56,537 bases of DNA from Mycobacterium aquaticum (GTDB taxonomy: Bacteria > Actinomycetota > Actinomycetes > Mycobacteriales > Mycobacteriaceae), in contig NZ_MVHF01000052.1 in assembly GCF_002086485.1 (NCBI RefSeq), positions 1-56,537 of the forward strand, in the 5' to 3' direction. Both the position numbers and the translations under genes were made by a program. Below the pieces are notes generated by a model. It made no database searches, was not told where the DNA came from, and saw nothing but the letters and a program-made list of their open reading frames with translations. This document shows, piece by piece, positions 15,949 to 23,592 of the stretch. Numbering within the stretch: the stretch's first letter is position 1; each line of letters opens with the position of its first letter.

Positions 15949-16968
15949 ATGAATGAACGATTACGGCGGTTGGTGCGGATCGGGCTGGCGGTGCTTCTCG
16001 TCGTCACCGGGTCGGCGGGCTGGATCGTGGGCCAGAACGAATACGCGCTACGCGAGCGTCAGGTGACCATCACCGGCGGTGCGCAACCGCTACAAGGTGT
16101 GCTGGCTCTGCCGAAGCGTGGCCACGGCCCGTTCGGACTCGTCGTGTTCGTCCACGGCGATGGTCCTGTGGACGCCACGCATGAGACCTTCTACCGACCG
16201 ATCTGGGAAGCCTTGGCGCAGGCCGGGTATGCCTCACTGGCGTGGGACAAGCCGGGGGTCAACGGCGCGCCCGGCAATTGGCTGGCGCAGAGCATGGACG
16301 ACCGGGCCCGCGAGACCGCCGACGCCATCGCGTGGGCACGGCAGCTGCCCGACATCGACCCGGACCGGGTCGGGCTGTGGGGCGCGAGCCAGGCCGGGTG
16401 GGTGATGCCCAAGGTCGCAGCGGCTGACCCGCGGCTGCGCTTCATGATCGCCGTGTCCCCGGCGATCAACTGGTTGCAGCAAGGCCGTTACAACCTGCTG
16501 GCCGAGTTGGCCGCCGCGCACGCAACCCCTGTCGAGGTCGACGCGGCACTGGGCCGCCGGGAACGCAATCTCGAGCTGCTGCGCCGCGGCGCCGGCTATG
16601 CCGAGGCGCTCGCCGCCGGGGCGGCCGACGGGATGTCGGCAGAGCGGTGGGGTTTCGCCGAACGCAACTTCACCTCCGATGCCTCGGCCGATCTCGCACG
16701 GGTACGCATCCCGGTCCTGCTCATGCTGGGCGGCCGGGACGTCAATGTCGACGTCGCCGATACCGAGGCGGGGTATCGCTCGCATCTGCCGGTGCCTGCC
16801 CTGCTGCAGATCGCGCGGTACCCCAACGCCACCCATTCGCTGGTGCCTGCCTGGATCGAGAACAGCGGCGTCCTGAGCACTCTCGTGGCGGTGTTCGCTC
16901 CGCGTCGGCTGTACACCCCGGGCGCCCTGACTGCGCAGCGGGACTTCGTCGCCAGGGTCGGCGGGTGA
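15949..16968 (+). CDS. Membrane-anchored alpha/beta hydrolase
   Basis: A 339-aa alpha/beta hydrolase of the dienelactone hydrolase / prolyl oligopeptidase-like type. After MNERLRRLVRI comes a signal anchor (about 8-28, IGLAVLLVVTGSAGWIVG), so the enzyme is likely outside the membrane. The catalytic set is visible: oxyanion segment FVHGDGPVD, nucleophile elbow GASQAG, acid in MLGGRDVNVD and His in NATHSLVPA. The substrate is unknown; an ester or short peptide is possible. ATG at 15949 is chosen because it follows the divergent -10-like element directly; the long upstream frame is a shadow of the paaX gene. It probably belongs to the same regulon as the divergent dehydrogenase. Confidence 0.82.
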   Translation: MNERLRRLVRIGLAVLLVVTGSAGWIVGQNEYALRERQVTITGGAQPLQGVLALPKRGHGPFGLVVFVHGDGPVDATHETFYRPIWEALAQAGYASLAWDKPGVNGAPGNWLAQSMDDRARETADAIAWARQLPDIDPDRVGLWGASQAGWVMPKVAAADPRLRFMIAVSPAINWLQQGRYNLLAELAAAHATPVEVDAALGRRERNLELLRRGAGYAEALAAGAADGMSAERWGFAERNFTSDASADLARVRIPVLLMLGGRDVNVDVADTEAGYRSHLPVPALLQIARYPNATHSLVPAWIENSGVLSTLVAVFAPRRLYTPGALTAQRDFVARVGG

Positions 16969-17010
16969 CCGCGTACCCGCCCTGCGGGGCTGCGCACTAC
17001 GCTTGCGGCT

Positions 17011-17805
17011 GTGGAACCGGTGTACGGGACTGTCATCCAGCTCGCCCGGCTGGCGTGGCGGCTACAGGGCCTGAAGTTCACTGTGACCGGGGTGGAGAAC
17101 CTGCCCGTCACCGGCGGAGCGGTGGTGGCCATCAACCACACCAGTTACTTCGACTTCACCTTCGCCGGCCTGCCTGCGTATAAGCAGAAGCGGGGCCGCA
17201 AGGTGCGGTTCATGGCCAAAAAAGAGGTGTTCGACAACAAGATCACCGGGCCGATCATGCGCAGCCTGCGCCACATCGAGGTGGACCGCGACAACGGTGC
17301 ATCCTCCTACGATGCGGCTGTCGAGTACCTCAAGGCCGGTGAGCTGGTCGGGGTGTATCCCGAGGCGACCATCAGCCGCAGCTTCGAGATCAAGGGCTTC
17401 AAGTCCGGCGCCGCGCGGATGGCGATCCAGGCCGGTGTGCCGATCGTTCCGCACATCGTCTGGGGTGCTCAGCGAATCTGGACCAAGGGGCATCCGAAGA
17501 AGCTCTACCGGCCCAAGGTGCCCATCTTCGTCACCGTCGGTGAGCCGATCCAGCCGACGCTGCCCGCGGCCGAGCTGACAGCCCTGCTGCATTCCCGGAT
17601 GCAGCATCTGCTCGAGCAGGTGCAGGACGCGTATGGGCCGTACCCTCCCGGCGAGTTCTGGGTGCCGCATCGCCTCGGCGGCGGCGCGCCGTCGCTGGCC
17701 GAAGCCAACCGCATGGATGCCGAGGAGGCCGCGGAGAAGGCGGCCAGGCGGCGCGCATTGGGAGAACAGACCGGGCCCGCCGAGCCGACTGGTGCGTCGG
17801 GGTAG
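17011..17805 (+). CDS. Lysophospholipid/glycerol-phosphate acyltransferase (PlsC family), Rv3816c-like
   Basis: A 264-aa PlsC-family acyltransferase, probably associated with the inner membrane. The catalytic motif is INHTSYFDF (the NHxxxxD form), the substrate-binding motif is in YPEATISRSFEIK, and a later motif is GVPIVPHIVWG. The family transfers acyl groups from acyl-CoA or acyl-ACP to lysophosphatidate or related lipids. The GTG start at 17011 gives VEPVYGTVIQLARLAW. The C-terminus is Ala/Glu-rich. A close paralogue follows after 6 nt, and the HAD phosphatase gene after that; all three are likely one operon, as for Rv3816c-Rv3813c in M. tuberculosis. Confidence 0.9.
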   Translation: MEPVYGTVIQLARLAWRLQGLKFTVTGVENLPVTGGAVVAINHTSYFDFTFAGLPAYKQKRGRKVRFMAKKEVFDNKITGPIMRSLRHIEVDRDNGASSYDAAVEYLKAGELVGVYPEATISRSFEIKGFKSGAARMAIQAGVPIVPHIVWGAQRIWTKGHPKKLYRPKVPIFVTVGEPIQPTLPAAELTALLHSRMQHLLEQVQDAYGPYPPGEFWVPHRLGGGAPSLAEANRMDAEEAAEKAARRRALGEQTGPAEPTGASG

Positions 17806-17811
17806 GTCCGG

Positions 17812-18570
17812 ATGGAACCCGTTTTCCGAAGTTTGGAAATCGCAGGCAAGCTGGCGGTTCGGGCCACCGGAACCAGGATCACCTTCCGCGGCGTGGAGAA
17901 TCTGCCGGCGAAGGGCGGCGCCGTCGTCGCGATCAACCACACCAGCTACGTCGATTTCCTGCCCGCCGCCCTCGCCGCGACCGAGCGCGGCCGCCGGATG
18001 CGCTTCATGATCAAGGCCGAGATGCAGCAGGTGAGACCGGTCGATTTCCTGATCAGGCACACCGGGACGATTCCCGTGGACCGCGAGGCGGGGGCGGGCG
18101 CCTATGCCCTCGCGGTGCAATCGTTGCGCCACGGCGAGCTCGTCGGCGTATATCCGGAGGCCACCATCAGCCGCAGCTTCGAACTCAAGGAGTTCAAGAC
18201 GGGTGCGGTGCGCATGGCGTTGGAGGCCGACGTGCCGATCGTGCCGCTGATCGTCTGGGGCGTGCACCGGATTTGGACCAAGGACCATCCGAGGGCGTTG
18301 GGGCGCAAGAAGTTTCCCGTCACCGTAGAGGTGGGGCAACCGCTGGCGCCGACCGGCACGGTCGAGGAACTGGACGCACGGTTGCGCACCACGATGACGG
18401 ATCTTCTGGACCGGGTGCAGCACGACTACCCGGCGCCCGCGGGACAGTACTGGGTGCCGCGCCGACTGGGTGGGTCGGCGCCGACGCTCCAGGAGGCCAA
18501 ACGCCTCGACGAGGCCGAGTTGGCCGAACGTGCGCGCAAGCGGGCGGGTAAAGCGACAGGAAACAATTGA
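17812..18570 (+). CDS. Second PlsC-family acyltransferase, tandem paralogue
   Basis: A 252-aa acyltransferase, clearly a tandem duplicate of the preceding gene. Catalytic motif INHTSYVDF, then GTIPVDREAG, YPEATISRSFELK and DVPIVPLIVWGVH match the upstream protein almost segment for segment. The ATG at 17812 is 6 nt after the previous stop, and its TGA overlaps the next gene's ATG (TGATG). M. tuberculosis has three such genes in a row (Rv3814c-Rv3816c), here only two. The two copies may act on different acyl acceptors, but the sequence does not say which. Confidence 0.9.
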   Translation: MEPVFRSLEIAGKLAVRATGTRITFRGVENLPAKGGAVVAINHTSYVDFLPAALAATERGRRMRFMIKAEMQQVRPVDFLIRHTGTIPVDREAGAGAYALAVQSLRHGELVGVYPEATISRSFELKEFKTGAVRMALEADVPIVPLIVWGVHRIWTKDHPRALGRKKFPVTVEVGQPLAPTGTVEELDARLRTTMTDLLDRVQHDYPAPAGQYWVPRRLGGSAPTLQEAKRLDEAELAERARKRAGKATGNN

Positions 18571-19400
18571 TGGCGATCGATCCGAGGCCGGGGCTGATCG
18601 CCACGGACGTTGACGGAACGCTGCTCGACGAGGACGAGAAGGTGACCCCGCGCACGCGGGCAGCCGTGCAGGCCGCCGTCGCGTCAGGCGCGGTATTCGT
18701 ACTGGCGACGGGCCGGCCGCCGCGCTGGATCACGCCCGTCGTCGAGGGCCTGGGGCTCGCGCCGCTCGCGGTGTGCGCCAACGGCGCGGTGATCTACGAC
18801 CCGGCCACCGACCGGATCGTCTCGGCGAACACGCTGCTGCCCGACGCGCTCGGTGAGCTCGCCGAGATCGCGAACCGGGTGATCCCGGGTGCGGGCCTGG
18901 CGGTCGAGCGGGTGGGCGTCTCGGCGCACGATGCGGCCACCCCGCAGTTCGTCAGCTCGCCGGGTTACGAGCACGCGTGGCTCAACCCTGACAACACTGA
19001 GGTGTCTCTCGAGGATCTGTTGTCCCAGCCCGCCGTCAAGCTGCTTGTCCGCAAGGCGGGGGCACGCAGCTCCGACATGGCCGCCGCGCTCGTCGAGCAT
19101 GTGGGTCTGCTCGGCGACATCACGTACTCGACCAACAACGGTCTGATCGAGGTGGTGCCGGTGGGCATCAGCAAGGCCACCGGGGTGGAGCAGGTCGCGG
19201 GCCCGCTCGGGCTCAGCGCCGTCGACGTCGTGGCGTTCGGCGACATGCCCAATGATGTGCCGATGCTGAGTTGGGCCGGGCGCGGCGTGGCCATGGGTAA
19301 CGCCCACCCCGACGCCCTGGCCGCGGCCGACGAGGTGACCGTCACCAACGCCGACGACGGGGTGGCGCGGGTGTTGGAACGCTGGTGGGGCGATCGTTAG
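18570..19400 (+). CDS. HAD-superfamily Cof-type phosphatase, Rv3813c-like
   Basis: A 276-aa HAD hydrolase of the Cof/IIB type. Motif I is ATDVDGTLLDEDE (nucleophile Asp in DxD), motif II lies around FVLATGRPP, motif III Lys is probably in the SKATGVEQV segment, and motif IV is DMPNDVPML. A cap domain lies between motifs II and III. Such enzymes dephosphorylate sugar phosphates or small metabolites. The ATG at 18570 overlaps the upstream stop by 1 nt, so it is co-translated with the acyltransferases; a phosphatidate or sugar phosphate substrate is only an inference from context. Its stop overlaps that of the convergent PGRP gene. Confidence 0.9.
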   Translation: MAIDPRPGLIATDVDGTLLDEDEKVTPRTRAAVQAAVASGAVFVLATGRPPRWITPVVEGLGLAPLAVCANGAVIYDPATDRIVSANTLLPDALGELAEIANRVIPGAGLAVERVGVSAHDAATPQFVSSPGYEHAWLNPDNTEVSLEDLLSQPAVKLLVRKAGARSSDMAAALVEHVGLLGDITYSTNNGLIEVVPVGISKATGVEQVAGPLGLSAVDVVAFGDMPNDVPMLSWAGRGVAMGNAHPDALAAADEVTVTNADDGVARVLERWWGDR

Positions 19401-20995
19401 GTGATCGGGGTGAACCGCTCCAGCTGAACTGGCTGCTGGTCGGCAGGCGGAGGCGGGAGTTCCTGCGGAACCCCGTCGACCACGCGCGTCACGGTGCCCT
19501 TCTCGCGGTCGAAGTTCAGTGTGCCGTGCTGGAAGTTCTGCCCGATCCACAGCGGTTCGGGGATCTCGCCGCTGGTCGGCAGTCCGAGGATGCCGCGTTC
19601 GAAGCCGAGCGAGCCCCAGGCTTCGTAGAGGGCCCCGGTCACCGGCTGGGCGCCGCTCTCCGGTGACCAGTAGATCGCGCCGCGCTCGAAGGTGGCGTAA
19701 CGGGCGGACCCTGCCGCCGCGGTCTCGGGTGAAGTCGGGTTGCCGAGGAGCCCGCCCGAGGCGCCGAGGGATTCCCAGCGTGCGTAGATGGCGCCGCCCC
19801 GCATCTGTTCGGCCAGGTCCGCCGGGCCCGGCGGCTGGTTGAACCGGGCGGCGATGTCGCGGAGGCGGTCCATCTGGGCGTAGGCCGCGTTGCCCGGGCA
19901 TTCGGTGTTGCCGACGTCGCGGTGGGTGAAGATCGTCGGCAAGGTCGGGGTCGCGCCGAGCGGGAAGTGGGTGAACGAGCCGCCTGCGGAGGTGAGGACC
20001 ACGCTGCCCTTGGGGTCGACGTGATCGAGGCCCAGGCGCCAGCCCAGCAGCCGTCCGACCGTGTTCAGCTGAATCTCGGTGGGCGGTACATCGTTGAAGT
20101 CGCCGATCATCGCCACACCCCAGGTGTCGCGGTTGAACCCGCCGGTGTGCGAGCCTTCGACGGCCCGGTTGATGCCGCCGGCCCGGCCCTCGAACACCTG
20201 GCCGTACTTGTCCACCAGCGCGTTGTAGGCGATGTCGCACCAGCCGAGCGTGCGCGCGTGGTACTCGTAGATCGACCGGACGATCCCGGCCGAGTCTTCC
20301 GGTGCGTAGTCGTTGCTGCCTGCCGTGTGATGCACGACGGCGGCGCGAACGTTCCTGTCGTACACCGGGTTTCCGCATCGCATCGACTCGTCGGCGCCCC
20401 ACTGGGCGCGCGTGATGACGTTGGGCGGCACACCGGGCGGAGTGGCGGCGGTGGGCAGCGGCCCGGTGTCCACCGGGGCCCTCGGCGGGGCGATGAGGAC
20501 TGCGTTGACGGTCTGGGGGAGGGGCTGTTCGACGGACGCGGGCCGGTAGCCGAGGCCGGGCTGCTGCGGTCCGGGGGGCCGGTTCGCAGGCAGAGCGTGG
20601 GTGACGGCTATCTGCACTGTGGTGGTTTTCCCGACGAACACCGGCTCGGTGCCGCGCGGTCCGGGTCCGCCTTCATTGCCGACGCCGTCGAGGTTCTCCG
20701 CCTGGTACCACGGTCCCCAGGAACCGTCGGCTTTCTGCGCCCGGATCTTGGCCGAGGTACCGCTGAGGTCCTGTGCGGTCAGGGCGACCATCGAGAACGG
20801 GGTGGCCTGATGGATCTCTCGGACGCTGTCGCCGCTCCGCAGATTGTCCAACGGTTGCTGGGTGAGCACCGGTCCAGCGTGTGCGGGGTCGTTGTGGTTG
20901 CCCCCGGGCACCCCGTCGATCGCCCAGGGGAGGACGACGACCGTTGCCGCGAGCGCAGTGAAGAGCAGTGGCGGCGCGGTACGGCGGGACAGCAC
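19397..20995 (-). CDS. Secreted PGRP/amidase-like protein with LGFP repeats (Rv3811-like)
   Basis: A 532-aa exported protein. The GTG start and an N-terminal hydrophobic segment (about 9-25, PPLLFTALAATVVVLPW) indicate secretion. The amidase_2/PGRP domain (about 195-350) shows TRAQWGADE, AVVHHTAGS (zinc His), YNALVDKYGQVFEGR and THRDVGNTECPGN (zinc His and Cys), as in N-acetylmuramoyl-L-alanine amidases. Three or so LGFP repeats follow (about 375-500, GASGGLLGNPTS and SLGFERGILGLPTS), which bind the cell envelope. This matches the Rv3811 family. The role is peptidoglycan cleavage or recognition. Its tail overlaps that of the convergent HAD gene. Confidence 0.9.
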   Translation of the reverse strand: MLSRRTAPPLLFTALAATVVVLPWAIDGVPGGNHNDPAHAGPVLTQQPLDNLRSGDSVREIHQATPFSMVALTAQDLSGTSAKIRAQKADGSWGPWYQAENLDGVGNEGGPGPRGTEPVFVGKTTTVQIAVTHALPANRPPGPQQPGLGYRPASVEQPLPQTVNAVLIAPPRAPVDTGPLPTAATPPGVPPNVITRAQWGADESMRCGNPVYDRNVRAAVVHHTAGSNDYAPEDSAGIVRSIYEYHARTLGWCDIAYNALVDKYGQVFEGRAGGINRAVEGSHTGGFNRDTWGVAMIGDFNDVPPTEIQLNTVGRLLGWRLGLDHVDPKGSVVLTSAGGSFTHFPLGATPTLPTIFTHRDVGNTECPGNAAYAQMDRLRDIAARFNQPPGPADLAEQMRGGAIYARWESLGASGGLLGNPTSPETAAAGSARYATFERGAIYWSPESGAQPVTGALYEAWGSLGFERGILGLPTSGEIPEPLWIGQNFQHGTLNFDREKGTVTRVVDGVPQELPPPPADQQPVQLERFTPIT

Positions 20996-21003
20996 GGACT
21001 GAT

Positions 21004-21028
21004 GTTACGTATGTGTCTGTTGTTACGA
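21004..21028. promoter_or_regulatory. Direct repeat TGTTACG x2 upstream of the PGRP gene
   Basis: TGTTACG occurs at 21004-21010 and 21022-21028, 18 bp apart, within 35 bp of the PGRP gene start. On the coding strand these read CGTAACA, resembling the GTNAC-type direct repeats recognised by MtrA-like response regulators in actinobacteria. A regulatory role in cell-wall control is an inference from this resemblance. Confidence 0.3.
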
Positions 21029-21060
21029 ATGTTTCGACACGCGATTCTCAGCGTGCACGC

Positions 21061-21101
21061 AACGGCACCGCAGAGCCTCCACTGGCTTCTGCGGTGCCGT
21101 T
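21061..21101 (-). terminator. Strong hairpin terminator downstream of erp
   Basis: A perfect 14-bp inverted repeat, AACGGCACCGCAGA at 21061-21074 and TCTGCGGTGCCGTT at 21088-21101, flanks a 13-nt loop. It lies about 30 nt past the erp stop codon and upstream of the PGRP gene, so it probably separates the two transcripts. There is no long U tract, which is usual for mycobacterial terminators. Confidence 0.75.
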
Positions 21102-21129
21102 TCGTAACAAGCGCTTCCTGCCCGGCCCG

Positions 21130-22134
21130 TCAGGGCGTGGGCAGCGGCGGAGCCGGCGGTGCCGGTACCGCGGGTGCGGCCGCAGGGATGCCCTGTTTCA
21201 TCGCCGAGGTGATGGCCGGCATCACCATGCCCTTGAGCAGATCGATCGCCTGGCCGGCGCCGAGCTGTTGGGCGGCACTGGACAGGTCGCCGAAGAGGCC
21301 ACCGCCGCCAGTGCTGCTGGTCGCGGGCATCGCACTCAGCGACGGGTCGCTCCCCAGCGGGCCACCGAGGATCGGGTAGGTGCCACCAAGGCCCGGGTCA
21401 CCGGCGATCGGCACCTCACCCGGGGCGGGCAGGGCGCCGCCGTTGGAGATCGGCATGAGCGACGGGTCCGTGCCCAGGCCGGGCGTGGTCAGGCCCGGGG
21501 TGGTGGGAGCGCCGAGGCTCGGCGTGGTCAGGCCGCCCGGCACGGCGCCCGCCGGGTTGGTCAGGCCACCGGGCACGGCTCCGGCCGGATTGGTCAGCCC
21601 ACCGGGCAGCGCGCCCGCCGGGTTGGTCAAAGCCGGGTTGCTCAGGGCCGGGTTGCTCAGTGCGGGATCGGTCAGCGCACCTGGTGCGGTCAGGCTCGGC
21701 GTCGCCCCCGGAGTTGCACCGGGCAGACCGGCACCACCGGGCGCAGTCAGGCCGGGGCTGGTCAGGCCCGGATTGGTCAGCCCGGGGCTGGTGAGCCCAG
21801 GCGAGGTGAGGCCGGGGGAGGTGAGCCCAGGGCTGGTGAGCCCGGGCGCGCCCAGGCCGGGTGAGGTCAGCGTCGGCGAGGCGAGCGACGGCGACGCGCC
21901 CGTGCCGCCGAGCAACCCGCCCGGCAGGTTGATGCCGAACTGGGAGAGCCCCTGGGACAGCGCGGACATCAGCTCGGTGGGCAGGTCGGTGATCATGGCG
22001 GCCTGGGTGAATTCACGCTGCTGAGGCTCAGGGGAAAGCTGGGTGACCGCAACCAATGCTGCTGGACTTGCGACTGCCACTGCAGCGACTGCACGCATGG
22101 CTGTCGAGAGCTTGCGTCGACGTCGGTTCGGCAC
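21130..22134 (-). CDS. erp: Exported repetitive protein Erp (PirG)
   Basis: A 334-aa secreted, surface-associated protein found in mycobacteria and needed for cell-wall integrity and, in pathogens, for virulence. It has an N-terminal signal (MPNRRRRKLSTAMRAVAAVA, cleaved near TQLS). A central Pro/Gly/Leu/Thr-rich repeat region follows: several PGLTS pentapeptides, then longer repeats of the type TNPAGAVPGGL. A C-terminal hydrophobic, Pro-rich part completes it. The repeat number and type vary between species. The GTG start at 22134 has GAGGAG just upstream. It is divergent from glf, the same arrangement as Rv3810/Rv3809c. Confidence 0.93.
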   Translation of the reverse strand: MPNRRRRKLSTAMRAVAAVAVASPAALVAVTQLSPEPQQREFTQAAMITDLPTELMSALSQGLSQFGINLPGGLLGGTGASPSLASPTLTSPGLGAPGLTSPGLTSPGLTSPGLTSPGLTNPGLTSPGLTAPGGAGLPGATPGATPSLTAPGALTDPALSNPALSNPALTNPAGALPGGLTNPAGAVPGGLTNPAGAVPGGLTTPSLGAPTTPGLTTPGLGTDPSLMPISNGGALPAPGEVPIAGDPGLGGTYPILGGPLGSDPSLSAMPATSSTGGGGLFGDLSSAAQQLGAGQAIDLLKGMVMPAITSAMKQGIPAAAPAVPAPPAPPLPTP

Positions 22135-22347
22135 GGAAGTCTCCTCAAATTGGACTGCATATCTGTACTGCTCAGGTCTGTCAGCAGCTAAGGACGAAAC
22201 GTGCGAAGCCCATGAGTGCCAACGTGATCGATGGTACTGGTGTGACTAAAGGGTCTAGAGTGACGATATTGAATTGTGAGCGAATTGCGACCTACGCCCG
22301 CTATCGAATTCGGGCTGTAGCGGGCCGGTCGGATACCCTGGCTGCCG
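22135..22347. promoter_or_regulatory. Divergent erp/glf promoter region
   Basis: A 213-bp region holding promoters for erp and the glf operon. For glf, TACCCT (22334-22339) could be a -10 element placed so that transcription begins at or near the ATG, giving a leaderless message. Two GAATTG direct repeats (22271-22276 and 22282-22287) sit exactly 11 bp apart, and GAATTC follows at 22306-22311; they may bind a regulator. No clear -35 element is seen. For erp, GAGGAG gives the ribosome site. Confidence 0.45.
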
Positions 22348-23592
22348 ATGACGTCCTTATCTCCCCGGGTCGGCGCGGTCCAGCCCACAGGTCATTTCGA
22401 CCTCTTTGTCGTTGGTTCCGGTTTCTTCGGTCTGACGATCGCCGAGCGCGTGGCGACGCAACTCGACAAGCGCGTACTTGTCATCGAGCGACGTCCGCAC
22501 ATCGGCGGTAACGCCTATTCCGAACCCGAACCGCAGACCGGTATCGAAGTCCACAAGTACGGTGCCCATTTGTTCCACACCTCCAATCAACGGGTGTGGG
22601 ACTACGTCAGGAACTTCACCGACTTCACCGATTACCAGCACCGGGTCTTCGCCCTGCACAACGGGCAGGCCTACCAGTTCCCGATGGGCCTGGGTCTGGT
22701 GTCCCAGTTCTTCGGCCGCTACTTCACGCCGGACGAGGCCAGGGCGCTGATCGCCGAGCAGGCCGCCGAGATCGACACCAAAGACGCCCAGAACCTAGAG
22801 GAAAAGGCCATCTCGCTGATCGGCCGCCCGCTCTACGAGGCGTTCGTCAAGCACTACACCGCCAAGCAGTGGCAGACCGACCCCAAGGAACTGCCCGCCG
22901 CGAACATCACCCGGCTGCCGGTGCGCTACACGTTCGACAACCGGTACTTCAACGACACCTACGAGGGGCTGCCGGTCGACGGCTACACCGCGTGGCTGGA
23001 GAAGATGGCCGCCGACGACCGTATCCAGGTGGTGCTCGACACCGACTGGTTCGACGTGCGCGAGGGCCTGCGGGCGCAGAACCCCGACGCGCCGGTGGTG
23101 TACACCGGGCCGCTGGACCGCTACTTCGACTATTCCGAAGGCCGGTTGGGTTGGCGCACACTCGATTTCGAGGTCGATGTGCTGGACACCGGAGACTTCC
23201 AGGGCACCGCCGTCATGAACTACAACGACGCCGACGTGCCCTACACCCGCATCCACGAGTTCCGGCACTTCCACCCCGAGCGGGTGTACCCGGCCGACAA
23301 GACCGTGATCATGCGTGAATACTCCCGGTTCGCCGAGAACGACGACGAGCCGTACTACCCGATCAACACCGAAGCCGACCGTGCTCTGCTGGCCACCTAC
23401 CGTGCCCTGGCCAAGGCCGAAACAGCCTCGGCCAAGGTGCTTTTCGGCGGCCGGCTGGGCACCTACCAATACCTGGACATGCACATGGCCATCGCCAGCG
23501 CACTGAGCATGTATGACAACACGCTGGCACCGCATCTGGCCGACGGTGCGCCGCTCGTCACCGAACCCGAGAAGGAAAGCAGCAAAGCATGA
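22348..23592 (+). CDS. glf: UDP-galactopyranose mutase
   Basis: A flavoenzyme that converts UDP-galactopyranose to UDP-galactofuranose, the donor for the galactan of arabinogalactan; essential in mycobacteria. The 414-aa protein has the FAD-binding Rossmann motif FDLFVVGSGFFGLTIAERVA, then the family signatures IGGNAYSE and GAHLFHTSN. Later come YTAKQWQTDPKELPA and the catalytic-site region GRLGTYQYLDMHM. It has an N-terminal extension of about 17 residues relative to the usual start near FDLFVVG. The ATG at 22348 is the only good start. Its TGA overlaps the glfT2 ATG (ATGA), coupling the enzyme that makes UDP-Galf with the one that uses it. Confidence 0.97.
   Translation: MTSLSPRVGAVQPTGHFDLFVVGSGFFGLTIAERVATQLDKRVLVIERRPHIGGNAYSEPEPQTGIEVHKYGAHLFHTSNQRVWDYVRNFTDFTDYQHRVFALHNGQAYQFPMGLGLVSQFFGRYFTPDEARALIAEQAAEIDTKDAQNLEEKAISLIGRPLYEAFVKHYTAKQWQTDPKELPAANITRLPVRYTFDNRYFNDTYEGLPVDGYTAWLEKMAADDRIQVVLDTDWFDVREGLRAQNPDAPVVYTGPLDRYFDYSEGRLGWRTLDFEVDVLDTGDFQGTAVMNYNDADVPYTRIHEFRHFHPERVYPADKTVIMREYSRFAENDDEPYYPINTEADRALLATYRALAKAETASAKVLFGGRLGTYQYLDMHMAIASALSMYDNTLAPHLADGAPLVTEPEKESSKA

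Noticed and set aside
21380..22024. A 214-aa proline-rich frame on the forward strand opposite erp
   Set aside because: The Pro/Gly repeat DNA of erp stays open in the other direction because of its short repeated codons; no start context or family match.
22271..22290. lac-operator-like AATTGTGAGCGAATT in the glf upstream region
   Set aside because: The resemblance to the E. coli lac operator is partial and there is no LacI-type regulator nearby; the direct repeat itself is kept as a finding.
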